This document shows positions 1 to 6,952 of a stretch of 7,038 nucleotides of DNA, in pieces. A program made the translations under genes and the position numbers. The notes under the pieces are model-generated. The model ran no database searches. It was not told where the DNA came from and saw nothing but the letters and a program-made list of their open reading frames with translations. The stretch spans positions 1-7,038 of the forward strand of contig CAMLDH010000204.1 in the NCBI GenBank assembly GCA_946478765.1, given 5' to 3'. The stretch's first letter is position 1. The number at the start of each line of letters is the position of its first letter. This DNA comes from an uncultured Oxalobacteraceae bacterium. GTDB taxonomy: Bacteria > Pseudomonadota > Gammaproteobacteria > Burkholderiales > Burkholderiaceae.

Positions 1-31
1 TTAAAAATCAAATAGTTAAGAATGATGCCAA

Positions 32-78
32 GGCTGCGAACCAAGGGGTCGTGGGTTCGATTCCTGCCAGCCGCACCA
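32..78 (+). other. 3' half of a tRNA (probably tRNA-Arg), a likely attachment site of an integrative element
   Basis: The segment folds as the 3' half of a class I tRNA. It has an anticodon-type loop (34-40), 3' anticodon stem CCAAG (41-45), 5-base variable loop (46-50), T stem GTGGG/CCTGC (51-55 with 63-67, including two G-U pairs), T loop TTCGATT (56-62), 3' acceptor strand CAGCCGC (68-74), discriminator A75 and an encoded CCA (76-78). The 5' half is absent: bases 1-28 are AT-rich with no D arm or GCGGCTG acceptor strand, and the 5' anticodon stem position reads CAAGG where CTTGG is needed. It is therefore not a working tRNA. A loop ending in CGAA next to this T arm resembles betaproteobacterial tRNA-Arg, but the apparent anticodon GCG is not a normal one, so the tRNA-derived block may begin only near 37. 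Tyrosine recombinases commonly insert in the 3' half of tRNA genes and leave such a copy; the recombinase remnant 51 bases away supports that reading. The amino acid identity is inferred. Confidence 0.8.
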
Positions 79-96
79 GTATTACGGTAGTAAATC

Positions 97-129
97 AAAG
101 GGTTAGCGCCACAATCGCTGACCCTTTTT
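97..129 (+). terminator. Intrinsic terminator between the tRNA piece and the recombinase remnant
   Basis: A 12-bp stem pairs 97-108 (AAAGGGTTAGCG) with 116-127 (CGCTGACCCTTT). There is a single T-G pair and a 7-base loop (109-115). The 3' side runs into five T residues (125-129), which is a standard rho-independent terminator for plus-strand transcription coming from the tRNA side. An A-rich flank (92-99) could also give a weak U tract on the minus strand, so it may terminate the recombinase remnant as well, whose stop codon (131-129) abuts the hairpin. Confidence 0.75.
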
Positions 130-777
130 CATTTCTGCTTTCCAGCTGCAGCTAAATTGCAGCCGTCATTGCTGATGGACTGCATCCACTGCGCTAGATG
201 ATCGGCCGACAGGTGTGCGTAACGCTGCACCATTTCCATCGTTTCCCATCCTCCCAGCTCCTTCAGGACGTGCAACGGCGTGCCGCGCTGCACATGCCAG
301 CTTGCCCAAGTGTGGCGCAGGTCGTGCCAGCGGAAATCGCTGGTGCCCACTGTTCCAAGGCTTGCTTTCACGCCCTGGTGCCGGTCTGATGAACCGGCCG
401 GCCGCGAAACACGAATACCGAATCAACGAACTCGGGCGTGCGCTTTGCGAACCGCTGACGCCGCAGCACGTCGATCGCGACGTCCGACAGGGGAACAGGT
501 ATCGCCTTTCGCGCCTTGGCTTCGTCCGGGTGGATCCACGCCATCTTGCGCGAGAGATCAACCTGCGACCATTGCAAGCCTGTCACATTTGCGCGGCGCA
601 GCCCGGTTTCCAAGCTGAACAGCGTCATTTCCGCCAAGTGTCCCGGTAGGGCGCCGCCACCAGCCGCTTCGCCTGCTCCTGCGTGATCCAGCGTATGCGC
701 TTCGTCGGCTCGGCCAACATCGCCACCTGTTTTGTGCGGCGCACCTTTCCGGGTGGAACCTTCCTTGCTCCCATGCA
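129..777 (-). pseudogene. Tyrosine recombinase (phage/island integrase), N-terminally truncated with two frameshifts
   Basis: Read on the minus strand in three successive frames, this is the catalytic part of a site-specific tyrosine recombinase, which would catalyse strand exchange between attachment sites. The first piece (about 777-652) contains EPTKRIRWITQEQAKRLVAA. The second (649-371) continues with LPGHLAEM and the box I arginine in LETGLRRANVTGL (Arg codon 598-596), then a lysine-rich strand DEAKARKAIPVPLS. The third (371-129) carries HDLRH, ELGGW and the nucleophile in RYAHL. All catalytic positions (R, K, HxxR, W, Y) are thus readable. The frame breaks at about 650-651, where two extra bases or one missing base would explain it, and at about 369, where loss of one G from a TGG codon turned Trp into TGA. 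About 215 codons remain, whereas family members are usually 320-400 residues. The N-terminal DNA-binding part is gone and an in-frame TGA lies at 780-778. It is probably inactive. It points toward the tRNA fragment, the usual layout for tRNA-integrating elements. Confidence 0.88.
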
Positions 778-793
778 TCAGATACCGATCTGA
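778..793. repeat. 16-base perfect inverted repeat upstream of the dioxygenase gene
   Basis: TCAGAT (778-783) and ATCTGA (788-793) are perfectly complementary around ACCG. The repeat lies at the edge of the recombinase remnant, 26 bases before the dioxygenase start codon and just ahead of its ribosome binding site. It could be an operator half-site pair or a weak leader hairpin. A 6-bp arm can occur by chance, so no function is claimed. Confidence 0.35.
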
Positions 794-819
794 ATCCATC
801 ACATGAGGGACATACAGCC

Positions 820-1674
820 ATGACTTTTATCCCGGAAAAAACCGCACTTTCTTCCTTGCCGCAGAATTGGCAAATATGGATCACCGAGAATCTGGCGCGT
901 GCGTGCGAACCGCTCAGCATGGCGCAGGTCATGGTAACAGACGGACACTTTGCACAGAGTGTGGCATGGGACGCCATTGAAGAAGCGCAGCGAATGAACA
1001 GCGCCGCAGCGACTGCGTTCAAAGCGATGCCGGCTATTAATACCGTGACCAACAAAATCAAGACGGCGGATCGGGAGGTCGATATTTTGCTGAAGCTTGA
1101 CAGGCCGCGTATCGTCTTGCTTGGCAATGTGTTGAGCGATGAAGAATGCGAGGCGCTTGCTGCATTCAGCGAGCAGCGCCTTGCGCGCTCGCCAGTGGTG
1201 GCGGACGGTGACGGCAGCCATCAAGCGCATGCGCACCGAACCAGCCGCGGCGCGATGCTGCAAAGAAGCGAAACCGGGTTGATTGCACGTATCGATGCGC
1301 GTCTGGCCGCGCTTGCTGATTGGCCGGTTGAGTGCGGCGAAGGTATGCAAGTCTTGCGCTATGAAGCAGGCAATGAATACCGCGCGCATTTCGATTGGTT
1401 CGATCCCGACCTTCCGGGCCCGCGCAAGCACTTGGAACATGGCGGGCAGCGCCTCGGCACCTTCGTGATTTATTTAAGCGAGGTTGAACAGGGCGGCGGC
1501 ACTGCCTTTCCGGCCATCGGTCTCGAAGTGCAACCGAAAAAAGGCGGTGCAGTGTTCTTTGCCAACATCGATCCGCACGGCGTTCCCGATCGGCAAACTT
1601 TGCACGCTGGGATGCCGGTAATAAAAGGCGTGAAATTTGTTGCCAACAAGTGGCTGAGGGAACGCCCTTATTGA
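820..1674 (+). CDS. Fe(II)/2-oxoglutarate-dependent dioxygenase, prolyl 4-hydroxylase type
   Basis: The product (284 residues) is predicted to be a soluble non-haem iron enzyme that couples decarboxylation of 2-oxoglutarate to hydroxylation of a substrate; the substrate is not evident. The C-terminal half has the double-stranded beta-helix signature of the prolyl 4-hydroxylase alpha-subunit family. The HxD pair is His190 and Asp192 (YRAHFDWFDP), the glycine-rich strand is GGGTAFP (225-231), the distal ligand is His262 (QTLHAGMPV) and the 2-oxoglutarate-binding basic residue is Lys272 (KGVKF), ten residues after His262 as is usual. The first ~95 residues form a separate, largely helical N-terminal region containing NWQIWITENLA, which I cannot assign. 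No signal peptide or membrane segment is visible. The start is supported by GAGGGA at 805-810, nine bases before the ATG. The gene appears complete although it directly borders recombinase debris; its promoter would have to lie in or beside that debris. A gap of 127 bases separates it from the trehalose genes, so co-transcription is possible but not shown. Confidence 0.88.
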   Translation: MTFIPEKTALSSLPQNWQIWITENLARACEPLSMAQVMVTDGHFAQSVAWDAIEEAQRMNSAAATAFKAMPAINTVTNKIKTADREVDILLKLDRPRIVLLGNVLSDEECEALAAFSEQRLARSPVVADGDGSHQAHAHRTSRGAMLQRSETGLIARIDARLAALADWPVECGEGMQVLRYEAGNEYRAHFDWFDPDLPGPRKHLEHGGQRLGTFVIYLSEVEQGGGTAFPAIGLEVQPKKGGAVFFANIDPHGVPDRQTLHAGMPVIKGVKFVANKWLRERPY

Positions 1675-1801
1675 CGGTGTTCCACATTCAATTTCAACTG
1701 ATCCGAACGACAACAGCATTGCGCTGTCTACCAGAAAGGAGTGCCAAATAGCAGGCGTGTTTAGCTTGCATATAGTCAATAAATCGATGGAGAAGGAAAG
1801 A

Positions 1802-4048
1802 ATGCGTTTTCAATCCGTTCGCCTGTCCTTGCGTTTTATCGTGCCGCTGGCCTTGGTGCTGAGTCTGGTGGCGTTTGTGGTGGTGCCGTTCGTCGACAAT
1901 CTTACTGCCCGCTGGTTTGTCCGGGATCTCGACGTGCGTTCGCAATTGCTGGCCAATGCATTGCAGGAACCGCTGCTGGAATATGTGCCGCAAAAAGCTG
2001 GCAGAAAAATCAATCAATTGTTTGACCGCGCCATTCAGGATCAGCGACTCTTTGCGATGGCGTTTTGCGGTCCCGGCGGCAAGTTGCAATACAGAACGGT
2101 CACCTATCCTGAGTCGCTCGGTTGCCTGACGCTGGAAGGTAGCGGCATCCGGCAATCCACCATGGAATTGCCGCAAGGTTCAGTGCGAGTGACGGAAAGC
2201 GCGTTGACCGAAGATGGATTGTATCTGGGAAAACTTGTTCTTGTGCACGATATGGGTTTCATCGAAGCCCGCAGCGCCGATACCAAAAAATACATGATCA
2301 CGTTGTTCGCGCTGCTGGCGGTCGTGACCTCATTGATTACGGTATTTGTCGCGCATCTAAGCTGGCGCGGCTGGGTCAATGCGGTAAAAGGCATTGTGCG
2401 CGCCGATCTCAAGCGACGTCCGCAAGCCAGCACGCCGCCGGAAATCCGGCCGCTGGTCGGCGACCTGCGTGCGCTGCTGCATGAATTCGATATGGATCGC
2501 CGCGGTCAGGACATTTCGCCGCAACTCTGGACGCCGGAAAAGCTCCGTACCATTTTGCACGAGGAGTTGGCCGGCGACGAAGTGCTGGTGGTGTCGAACC
2601 GCGAACCTTACATTCACACGCACACACCGAAAGGCATCGAGGTAAGACGTCCCGCCAGCGGCCTGGTCACCGCGGTCGAGCCGGTGATGCGCGCCTGCTC
2701 CGGCACGTGGATTGCGCATGGCGCCGGGTCGGCCGACCGCGAGACGGTGGATCGCAATGATCGGGTACAGGTGCCGCCGTCCCGTCCCGGTTATACGCTG
2801 CGCCGCGTGTGGCTGTCCACTCAGGAAGAACAGGGCTATTACTATGGATTCGCCAATGAAGGATTGTGGCCGCTATGCCATATCGCGCATGTGCGGCCGG
2901 TCTTTCGTTCGTCCGACTGGGAGCAGTACGTGGCGGTCAATCGGCGCTTTGCCGATGCGGTGGTCAAGGAGGCGCGTACCGACAATCCGGTGGTGCTGGT
3001 GCAGGATTACCATTTTGCGCTGCTGCCGCGCATGGTGCGCGAACGCATGCCGAAGGCGACCATCATCACGTTCTGGCATATTCCGTGGCCGAATCCAGAA
3101 TCGTTCGGGATTTGTCCATGGCGCGAAGAAATCCTGGAAGGGCTGCTCGGCAGCACCATTCTCGGATTCCATACGCCATTCCACTGCAAGAACTTTCTTG
3201 AAACGGTCGACCGCTATCTGGAGGCGCGCATCGAACACGAAGCGTCGACCATCTCCTATGGCGGCGAATTGACGCAGGTCCAGAATTACCCGATCTCGAT
3301 TGCATGGCCGGAGTCCAACGGGCAGGCCAGCGTGGCCGATTGCCGCGTATCGGTGCGTGACGAACTTGGCTTGCCGGCCGGGCAATTGCTGGCGATCGGC
3401 GTCGATCGTCTCGATTACACCAAGGGCATTATCGAACGCTTTCAGGCAGTGGAGCGCTTGCTTGAATTGCAGCCGTCGCTGGTCGGCCGCTTTACGCTGC
3501 TGCAAATTGCGGCGCCGAGCCGTTCTTCGCTTGACGAATATCAGAACTTTGAAGCGCGAGTACGGACACTATCGCAACGTATCAACAAGCGCTTTTCAAC
3601 CGGCCGTTATGAACCCATTCTACTCAAAACCGAACACCACGATTCGGACCAGGTCAATCGCTATTACCGCGCGGCCGACGTGTGCCTGGTCACCAGTCTG
3701 CACGACGGCATGAACCTGGTTGCCAAGGAATTCATCGCGGCGCGCGATGACGAGCGCGGTGTGCTGGTGCTCAGCCAGTTCACGGGTGCTTCGCGGGAAC
3801 TCCATGAAGCGCTGATAGTCAACCCGTACCATATCGAGCAGAGCGCCGACGCGTTATATCGGGCATTGACGATGCCGGACGCGGAGCAGCGTGAACGGAT
3901 GCGCAGCATGCGCTCGCTGGTCAGGGATTTCAATGTCTATCGCTGGGCCGGTCTGATGCTGCTGGATGCCGCGCGGCTGCGCAAGCGCGAACGGGTGATG
4001 ACAAAAATCCGGTCTCACAGTCGAACCTCTCTACGTCGCGTCGTATAA
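1802..4048 (+). CDS. otsA: Membrane-anchored trehalose-6-phosphate synthase (periplasmic sensor-HAMP-GT20 fusion)
   Basis: The GT20 part is predicted to join glucose from UDP-glucose to glucose 6-phosphate, giving trehalose 6-phosphate in the cytoplasm. From the ATG at 1802 the product has 748 residues, whereas E. coli OtsA has about 474. Residues 12-31 form a transmembrane helix. Residues 32-162 are a periplasmic region with Cys89 and Cys108 and a Cache-like strand pattern ([15 protein letters not shown]). Residues 163-186 form a second helix. Residues 187-236 resemble a HAMP linker ([13 protein letters not shown], then [15 protein letters not shown]). The catalytic domain spans about 258-730 and looks complete: VVSNREPY with Arg267, PASGL (284-288), [12 protein letters not shown] (346-357), [11 protein letters not shown] (400-410), FWHIPWP (424-430), [10 protein letters not shown] (533-542, Arg536 and Lys541) and [12 protein letters not shown] (633-644, Asp635 and Glu643). 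Start choice: GGAGAAGGA (1789-1797) sits just before 1802, whereas in-frame GTG 1757 and ATG 1787 lack such a site. It heads a cassette with otsB and a GH15 gene. A related activity such as glucosylglycerol-phosphate synthase cannot be excluded from sequence alone. Confidence 0.9.
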   Translation: MRFQSVRLSLRFIVPLALVLSLVAFVVVPFVDNLTARWFVRDLDVRSQLLANALQEPLLEYVPQKAGRKINQLFDRAIQDQRLFAMAFCGPGGKLQYRTVTYPESLGCLTLEGSGIRQSTMELPQGSVRVTESALTEDGLYLGKLVLVHDMGFIEARSADTKKYMITLFALLAVVTSLITVFVAHLSWRGWVNAVKGIVRADLKRRPQASTPPEIRPLVGDLRALLHEFDMDRRGQDISPQLWTPEKLRTILHEELAGDEVLVVSNREPYIHTHTPKGIEVRRPASGLVTAVEPVMRACSGTWIAHGAGSADRETVDRNDRVQVPPSRPGYTLRRVWLSTQEEQGYYYGFANEGLWPLCHIAHVRPVFRSSDWEQYVAVNRRFADAVVKEARTDNPVVLVQDYHFALLPRMVRERMPKATIITFWHIPWPNPESFGICPWREEILEGLLGSTILGFHTPFHCKNFLETVDRYLEARIEHEASTISYGGELTQVQNYPISIAWPESNGQASVADCRVSVRDELGLPAGQLLAIGVDRLDYTKGIIERFQAVERLLELQPSLVGRFTLLQIAAPSRSSLDEYQNFEARVRTLSQRINKRFSTGRYEPILLKTEHHDSDQVNRYYRAADVCLVTSLHDGMNLVAKEFIAARDDERGVLVLSQFTGASRELHEALIVNPYHIEQSADALYRALTMPDAEQRERMRSMRSLVRDFNVYRWAGLMLLDAARLRKRERVMTKIRSHSRTSLRRVV

Positions 4049-4068
4049 ATCTGGATTCTAGGGTTGCA

Positions 4069-4845
4069 ATGACATTTCTGTTTTCCGATTCGGGCCTGCA
4101 GCGCCTTAATGACATCATCAGGCCGGGCGCTTTATGCCTGTTCGATTTCGACGGGACATTGGCGCCGATCGTGACGGCACATCAGGACGCGCAGCTGCCC
4201 ACCGATATTCTGGAGCAGCTTTTGCAATTGTCGACGTTCGCGCCGGTCGGCATCATCACCGGACGTTCGATCGCCGATATCCGCGCCCGCCTTCGATTCA
4301 CGCCGCACTTCTTGATCGGCAATCACGGTCTGGAAGGAGTGCCTGGATGGGAAGGGCGCACTGGAGATCATGAAGCCTTGAGTCAGGCTTGGGCCGAGAC
4401 AATATTATCCGCGCTCCAACAGGATGCGGCCTTCGACCCTCGTATTTCACTGGAAAACAAGCGCTATTCGTTGTCCGTGCATTTTCGGCATGCGCGCGAT
4501 CCGGCGCGGACAGAGCAACAATTGTCCGCACTCTTCGAGCGTCTGGCGCCGCGGCCACGCGTCATGACGGGAAAATACGTGTTCAATGTATTGCCGCAAG
4601 GGGCAGCCGACAAGGGGAGTGCACTGGAGCAATTGATGCGCGTAACCGGCGCACCCAGTGCGATTTATGTCGGAGACGACATCACTGATGAAGATGTATT
4701 TCGGCTGCAACGGCGCGACGTATTGTCAGTACGCATCACCAAAGATGCGTCAAGTAAAGCGGAATTTTTTCTAAACAATAGAATCGAAATTGCACAGCTG
4801 CTGGACGAGCTGATCGCAAGGTCACGCAAGCTGCACGCTAAATAA
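4069..4845 (+). CDS. otsB: Trehalose-6-phosphate phosphatase
   Basis: This enzyme (258 residues) is predicted to dephosphorylate trehalose 6-phosphate to trehalose in the cytoplasm, completing the OtsAB pathway. It is a HAD-superfamily phosphatase with all four motifs. Motif I is FDFDGTLAPI, with nucleophile Asp26 and acid/base Asp28. Motif II is IITGR (62-66, Thr64). Motif III is Lys182 in ADKGSAL. Motif IV is GDDITDED (202-209). The family-typical NHGLEG (85-90) and KYVFNVLP (169-176) segments of the cap and substrate region are also present. The length matches the family (about 250-270 residues), and there is no signal peptide or membrane segment. The start at 4069 follows AGGG (4060-4063) by five bases, a modest ribosome binding site. 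Only 20 bases separate it from the stop of the synthase gene, with no terminator between, so the two are very probably one operon. Confidence 0.94.
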   Translation: MTFLFSDSGLQRLNDIIRPGALCLFDFDGTLAPIVTAHQDAQLPTDILEQLLQLSTFAPVGIITGRSIADIRARLRFTPHFLIGNHGLEGVPGWEGRTGDHEALSQAWAETILSALQQDAAFDPRISLENKRYSLSVHFRHARDPARTEQQLSALFERLAPRPRVMTGKYVFNVLPQGAADKGSALEQLMRVTGAPSAIYVGDDITDEDVFRLQRRDVLSVRITKDASSKAEFFLNNRIEIAQLLDELIARSRKLHAK

Positions 4846-4902
4846 TCATTGTCATTATGTGCGTCAAAAACACAGTGCTGATGTTGCGCGCGTTCAATAC
4901 TA

Positions 4903-4909
4903 AAGGGGA
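4903..4909 (+). promoter_or_regulatory. Ribosome binding site of the GH15 gene
   Basis: AAGGGGA lies five bases before the ATG at 4915 and fixes that start. It is the strongest Shine-Dalgarno-like site in the cassette. The preceding 57-base spacer after otsB shows no convincing terminator, which supports read-through from otsB. Confidence 0.6.
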
Positions 4910-4914
4910 CACAC

Positions 4915-6702
4915 ATGTCATCACTCGACCTCGGGCTGATCGGGAATTCCCGCACCAGCGCGTTAATAGACAGAAACGCGGCCATCGTATGGTGGTGCTA
5001 TCCATTTTTCGATAGCGATCCGATTTGTTGCACGTTGTTGCAAGACGGTAAAGAAGAAGGGCAGTCCGGCCTGATCGATGTGCAATTCGAGGGTGGGACG
5101 CTGACTGCGCAGCACTACCAGCGCAACTCGGCGATTCTAGTCAGCTGCTTTGCGGATAACGACGGCAATGCGATTGAGGTAATCGATTTCGCGCCGCGAT
5201 TCAGAATGCACGGCCGCCTCTTCTCGCCGTCGATGCTGGTGCGCATCGTGCGCCGCACGGCTGGCCGGCCGCGCATCGCGCTACGGGTGCGTCCCAGCGT
5301 CGATTACGGCAGGGCGCGCGCCGAGATACGGTGTGGCACACACCATATTTCCTATGTCGGCACCGCGCAGGCGATGCGCGTGACAACCGATGCGTCGATC
5401 GCATCCGTCATGGATGAACAACCGTTTTTTTTACAGGACAGCGTCACCTTGCTGATGGGGCCGGACGAAACGGTGAACGGCGCCCCGCATGAAGTGGGGC
5501 GCTCGTTTTACGAGCAGACCCAGGCGTACTGGCACAACTGGGTGCGCAATCTGGCGATACCGTTCGAATGGCAGGAGATGGTGATCCGTTCCGCCATCAC
5601 GCTCAAGCTCAATGCATTCGACGACACCGGCGCGATCATTGCGGCGGTCACCACCTCGATCCCGGAAGCGCCGCACAGCGGCCGCACCTGGGACTATCGC
5701 TATTGCTGGCTGCGCGACGCGTATTTTGTGGTCAACGCATTGAACCGGCTCGGCGCAACCAGCACCATGGAGCGTTACCTCGATTACATCCTCAATATCA
5801 TTGCCGACACGCGCGACGCGCCGTTGCAGCCGGTGTACGGCATCCGCCGCGAAGCGGCCCTGCACGAGAGGATCGCGCCGGCGCTGGCCGGCTACCGCGG
5901 CATGGGCCCGGTACGGGTCGGCAATCTCGCCTATCACCAGGTGCAGAATGACGTGTTCGGTGCGGCGGTCATGGCCAGTACCCATGCGTTTTTCGACATG
6001 CGTCTGGAACGTCCCGCCGACCACCACATGTTTGCCGACCTAGAGCGGCTGGGCGAGCAGGCGATACGCAACTACAACGTGCCGGATGCCGGCATTTGGG
6101 AACTGCGCGGTTCGCGCCGCGTCCATACCTTTTCCAGCATGATGTGCTGGGCCGCATGCGACCGTCTGGCGGGAATCGCGCGTCAGCTTGGACGCTCCGA
6201 TCGCGCCGAAGTGTGGGGCGCGCATGCACGCCGCATCCATACCGAGATTTGCGAGTCTGCATGGAATCCCAAGCTCGGCAGCTTCACCGCAACCTTTGGC
6301 GGCGATCAGCTCGATGCGAGTTTATTGCTGATGGGCGAATTCCAGTTTCTCGCATCGGACGATCCGCGTTTCGTGAGCACCGTGCACACGATAGAAAAGC
6401 ATTTGCGGCGCGGCGACTTCCTGCTGCGCTATGACGAAGAAGACGATTTCGGCCGGCCCGAAACCGCATTCCTGGTGTGCACGCTGTGGTGGATTCTGGC
6501 GCTGGCGCAGATCGGGGAAAAGGAGCGTGCGCGCGATTTGTTTGAAAAGGTGCTGGCGCGGCGCAACCATCTCGGACTGCTGGCCGAAGACGTCGCCCCT
6601 GAGACCGGCGAGCTGTGGGGAAATTTTCCGCAGACTTACAGCATGGTCGGATTGATTCAATGTGCTTCGCGCTTGAGCATTTCGTGGGACGAGGCGTATT
6701 GA
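4915..6702 (+). CDS. GH15 family glycosidase (trehalase-like or glucoamylase-like), cytosolic
   Basis: The product (595 residues) has the two-part layout of bacterial and archaeal GH15 enzymes. An N-terminal beta-sandwich region (about 1-210) opens with LGLIGNSRTSALIDRNAAIV and leads into WWCYPFFDSDPI. An alpha/alpha-barrel catalytic domain (about 215-590) follows. Barrel signatures are SGRTWDYRYCWLRDAYF (255-271), the general acid motif DAGIWELRG (391-399, probable acid Glu396), HTFSSMMCWAACDRL (404-418), and LLAEDVAPETGELWGNFPQ (555-573, probable base Glu558). No signal peptide is seen, so it should act in the cytoplasm. GH15 contains glucoamylases and glucodextranases as well as the trehalases of mycobacteria and Thermoplasma. 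The location after otsA and otsB makes a trehalose-hydrolysing role attractive, but that is inference from context; an alternative is trimming of alpha-glucan or glycogen. The gene is complete, 69 bases after otsB, and the last of the cassette. Confidence 0.9.
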   Translation: MSSLDLGLIGNSRTSALIDRNAAIVWWCYPFFDSDPICCTLLQDGKEEGQSGLIDVQFEGGTLTAQHYQRNSAILVSCFADNDGNAIEVIDFAPRFRMHGRLFSPSMLVRIVRRTAGRPRIALRVRPSVDYGRARAEIRCGTHHISYVGTAQAMRVTTDASIASVMDEQPFFLQDSVTLLMGPDETVNGAPHEVGRSFYEQTQAYWHNWVRNLAIPFEWQEMVIRSAITLKLNAFDDTGAIIAAVTTSIPEAPHSGRTWDYRYCWLRDAYFVVNALNRLGATSTMERYLDYILNIIADTRDAPLQPVYGIRREAALHERIAPALAGYRGMGPVRVGNLAYHQVQNDVFGAAVMASTHAFFDMRLERPADHHMFADLERLGEQAIRNYNVPDAGIWELRGSRRVHTFSSMMCWAACDRLAGIARQLGRSDRAEVWGAHARRIHTEICESAWNPKLGSFTATFGGDQLDASLLLMGEFQFLASDDPRFVSTVHTIEKHLRRGDFLLRYDEEDDFGRPETAFLVCTLWWILALAQIGEKERARDLFEKVLARRNHLGLLAEDVAPETGELWGNFPQTYSMVGLIQCASRLSISWDEAY

Positions 6703-6746
6703 TTCGGTTGAAGCGCATCCGTCGCGCACCGATTTTCCACCCATGT

Positions 6747-6764
6747 AAAAAGGCCATCAAGGCC
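6747..6764 (-). terminator. Possible minus-strand intrinsic terminator
   Basis: On the minus strand the sequence reads GGCC-TTGAT-GGCC followed by TTTTT: a 4-bp all-GC stem with a 5-base loop and a U tract (complement of the A run 6747-6751). It would stop transcription arriving from the right, although no minus-strand gene is visible there. The stem is short, so this is tentative. Confidence 0.3.
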
Positions 6765-6807
6765 GCTTGAACTCCCCGCTCAGCCCTGCTGCAGCATCCC
6801 GCCGGCC

Positions 6808-6824
6808 GCGCCCGAATCGGGCGC
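6808..6824 (+). terminator. GC-rich hairpin, possible terminator of the trehalose cassette
   Basis: GCGCCCG (6808-6814) pairs perfectly with CGGGCGC (6818-6824) around a 3-base loop. The trailing sequence is TTATTCC, a poor U tract. It lies 105 bases after the GH15 stop and is the first strong plus-strand hairpin there, so it may end or stabilise the transcript. Confidence 0.4.
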
Positions 6825-6868
6825 TTATTCCGCGCACATCTCTTGGCGCATTTTGCGAATCAATGCAG

Positions 6869-6909
6869 CACCGAAACGTTCGGTGACGTGCCGGTGCGCA
6901 AGGCGCACC
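6869..6909. repeat. Two adjacent perfect 7+3+7 inverted repeats
   Basis: CACCGAA (6869-6875) pairs with TTCGGTG (6879-6885) around ACG. Seven bases later GGTGCGC (6893-6899) pairs with GCGCACC (6903-6909) around AAG. No U tract follows either one. They could be paired operator sites or consecutive hairpins of an RNA; the two sequences are not copies of each other. Confidence 0.5.
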
Positions 6910-6952
6910 TACAGTTCTCGGCACTTCGCTCTAAACAGGTGTTCAGAATTCT

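Noticed and set aside
1..78. A functional tRNA gene
   Set aside because: The D arm and 5' acceptor strand are missing and the anticodon stem has two mismatches. Only the 3' half is present.
166..561. Long open frames on both strands over the integrase region and inside the synthase, otsB and GH15 genes
   Set aside because: They overlap genes with clear domain motifs, show low-complexity Arg/Ala/Pro-rich translations typical of shadow frames in GC-rich DNA, and lack supporting ribosome binding sites.
799..1440. A minus-strand gene opposite the dioxygenase (799-1440)
   Set aside because: It has no recognisable domain, whereas the plus-strand frame carries the full HxD...H...K dioxygenase signature.
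1697..1730. A possible stress-sigma promoter (GAAC about 16 bases before TCTA) and the hairpin ACAGC/GCTGT at 1713-1727
   Set aside because: The match is too weak and too short to separate from background. The hairpin has no U tract and cannot be called a terminator.
1735..1764. A tiny reading frame beginning GTG CCA AAT after AAAGGA, as a possible leader peptide
   Set aside because: The purine-rich site touches the GTG with no spacer and the frame has only seven codons, so there is no support beyond chance.
1757..1801. Upstream in-frame starts (GTG 1757, ATG 1787) for the trehalose-6-phosphate synthase
   Set aside because: Neither has a good ribosome binding site, and GGAGAAGGA at 1789-1797 is placed for the ATG at 1802. 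The protein from 1802 also begins with a basic stretch and membrane helix typical of an inner-membrane protein.
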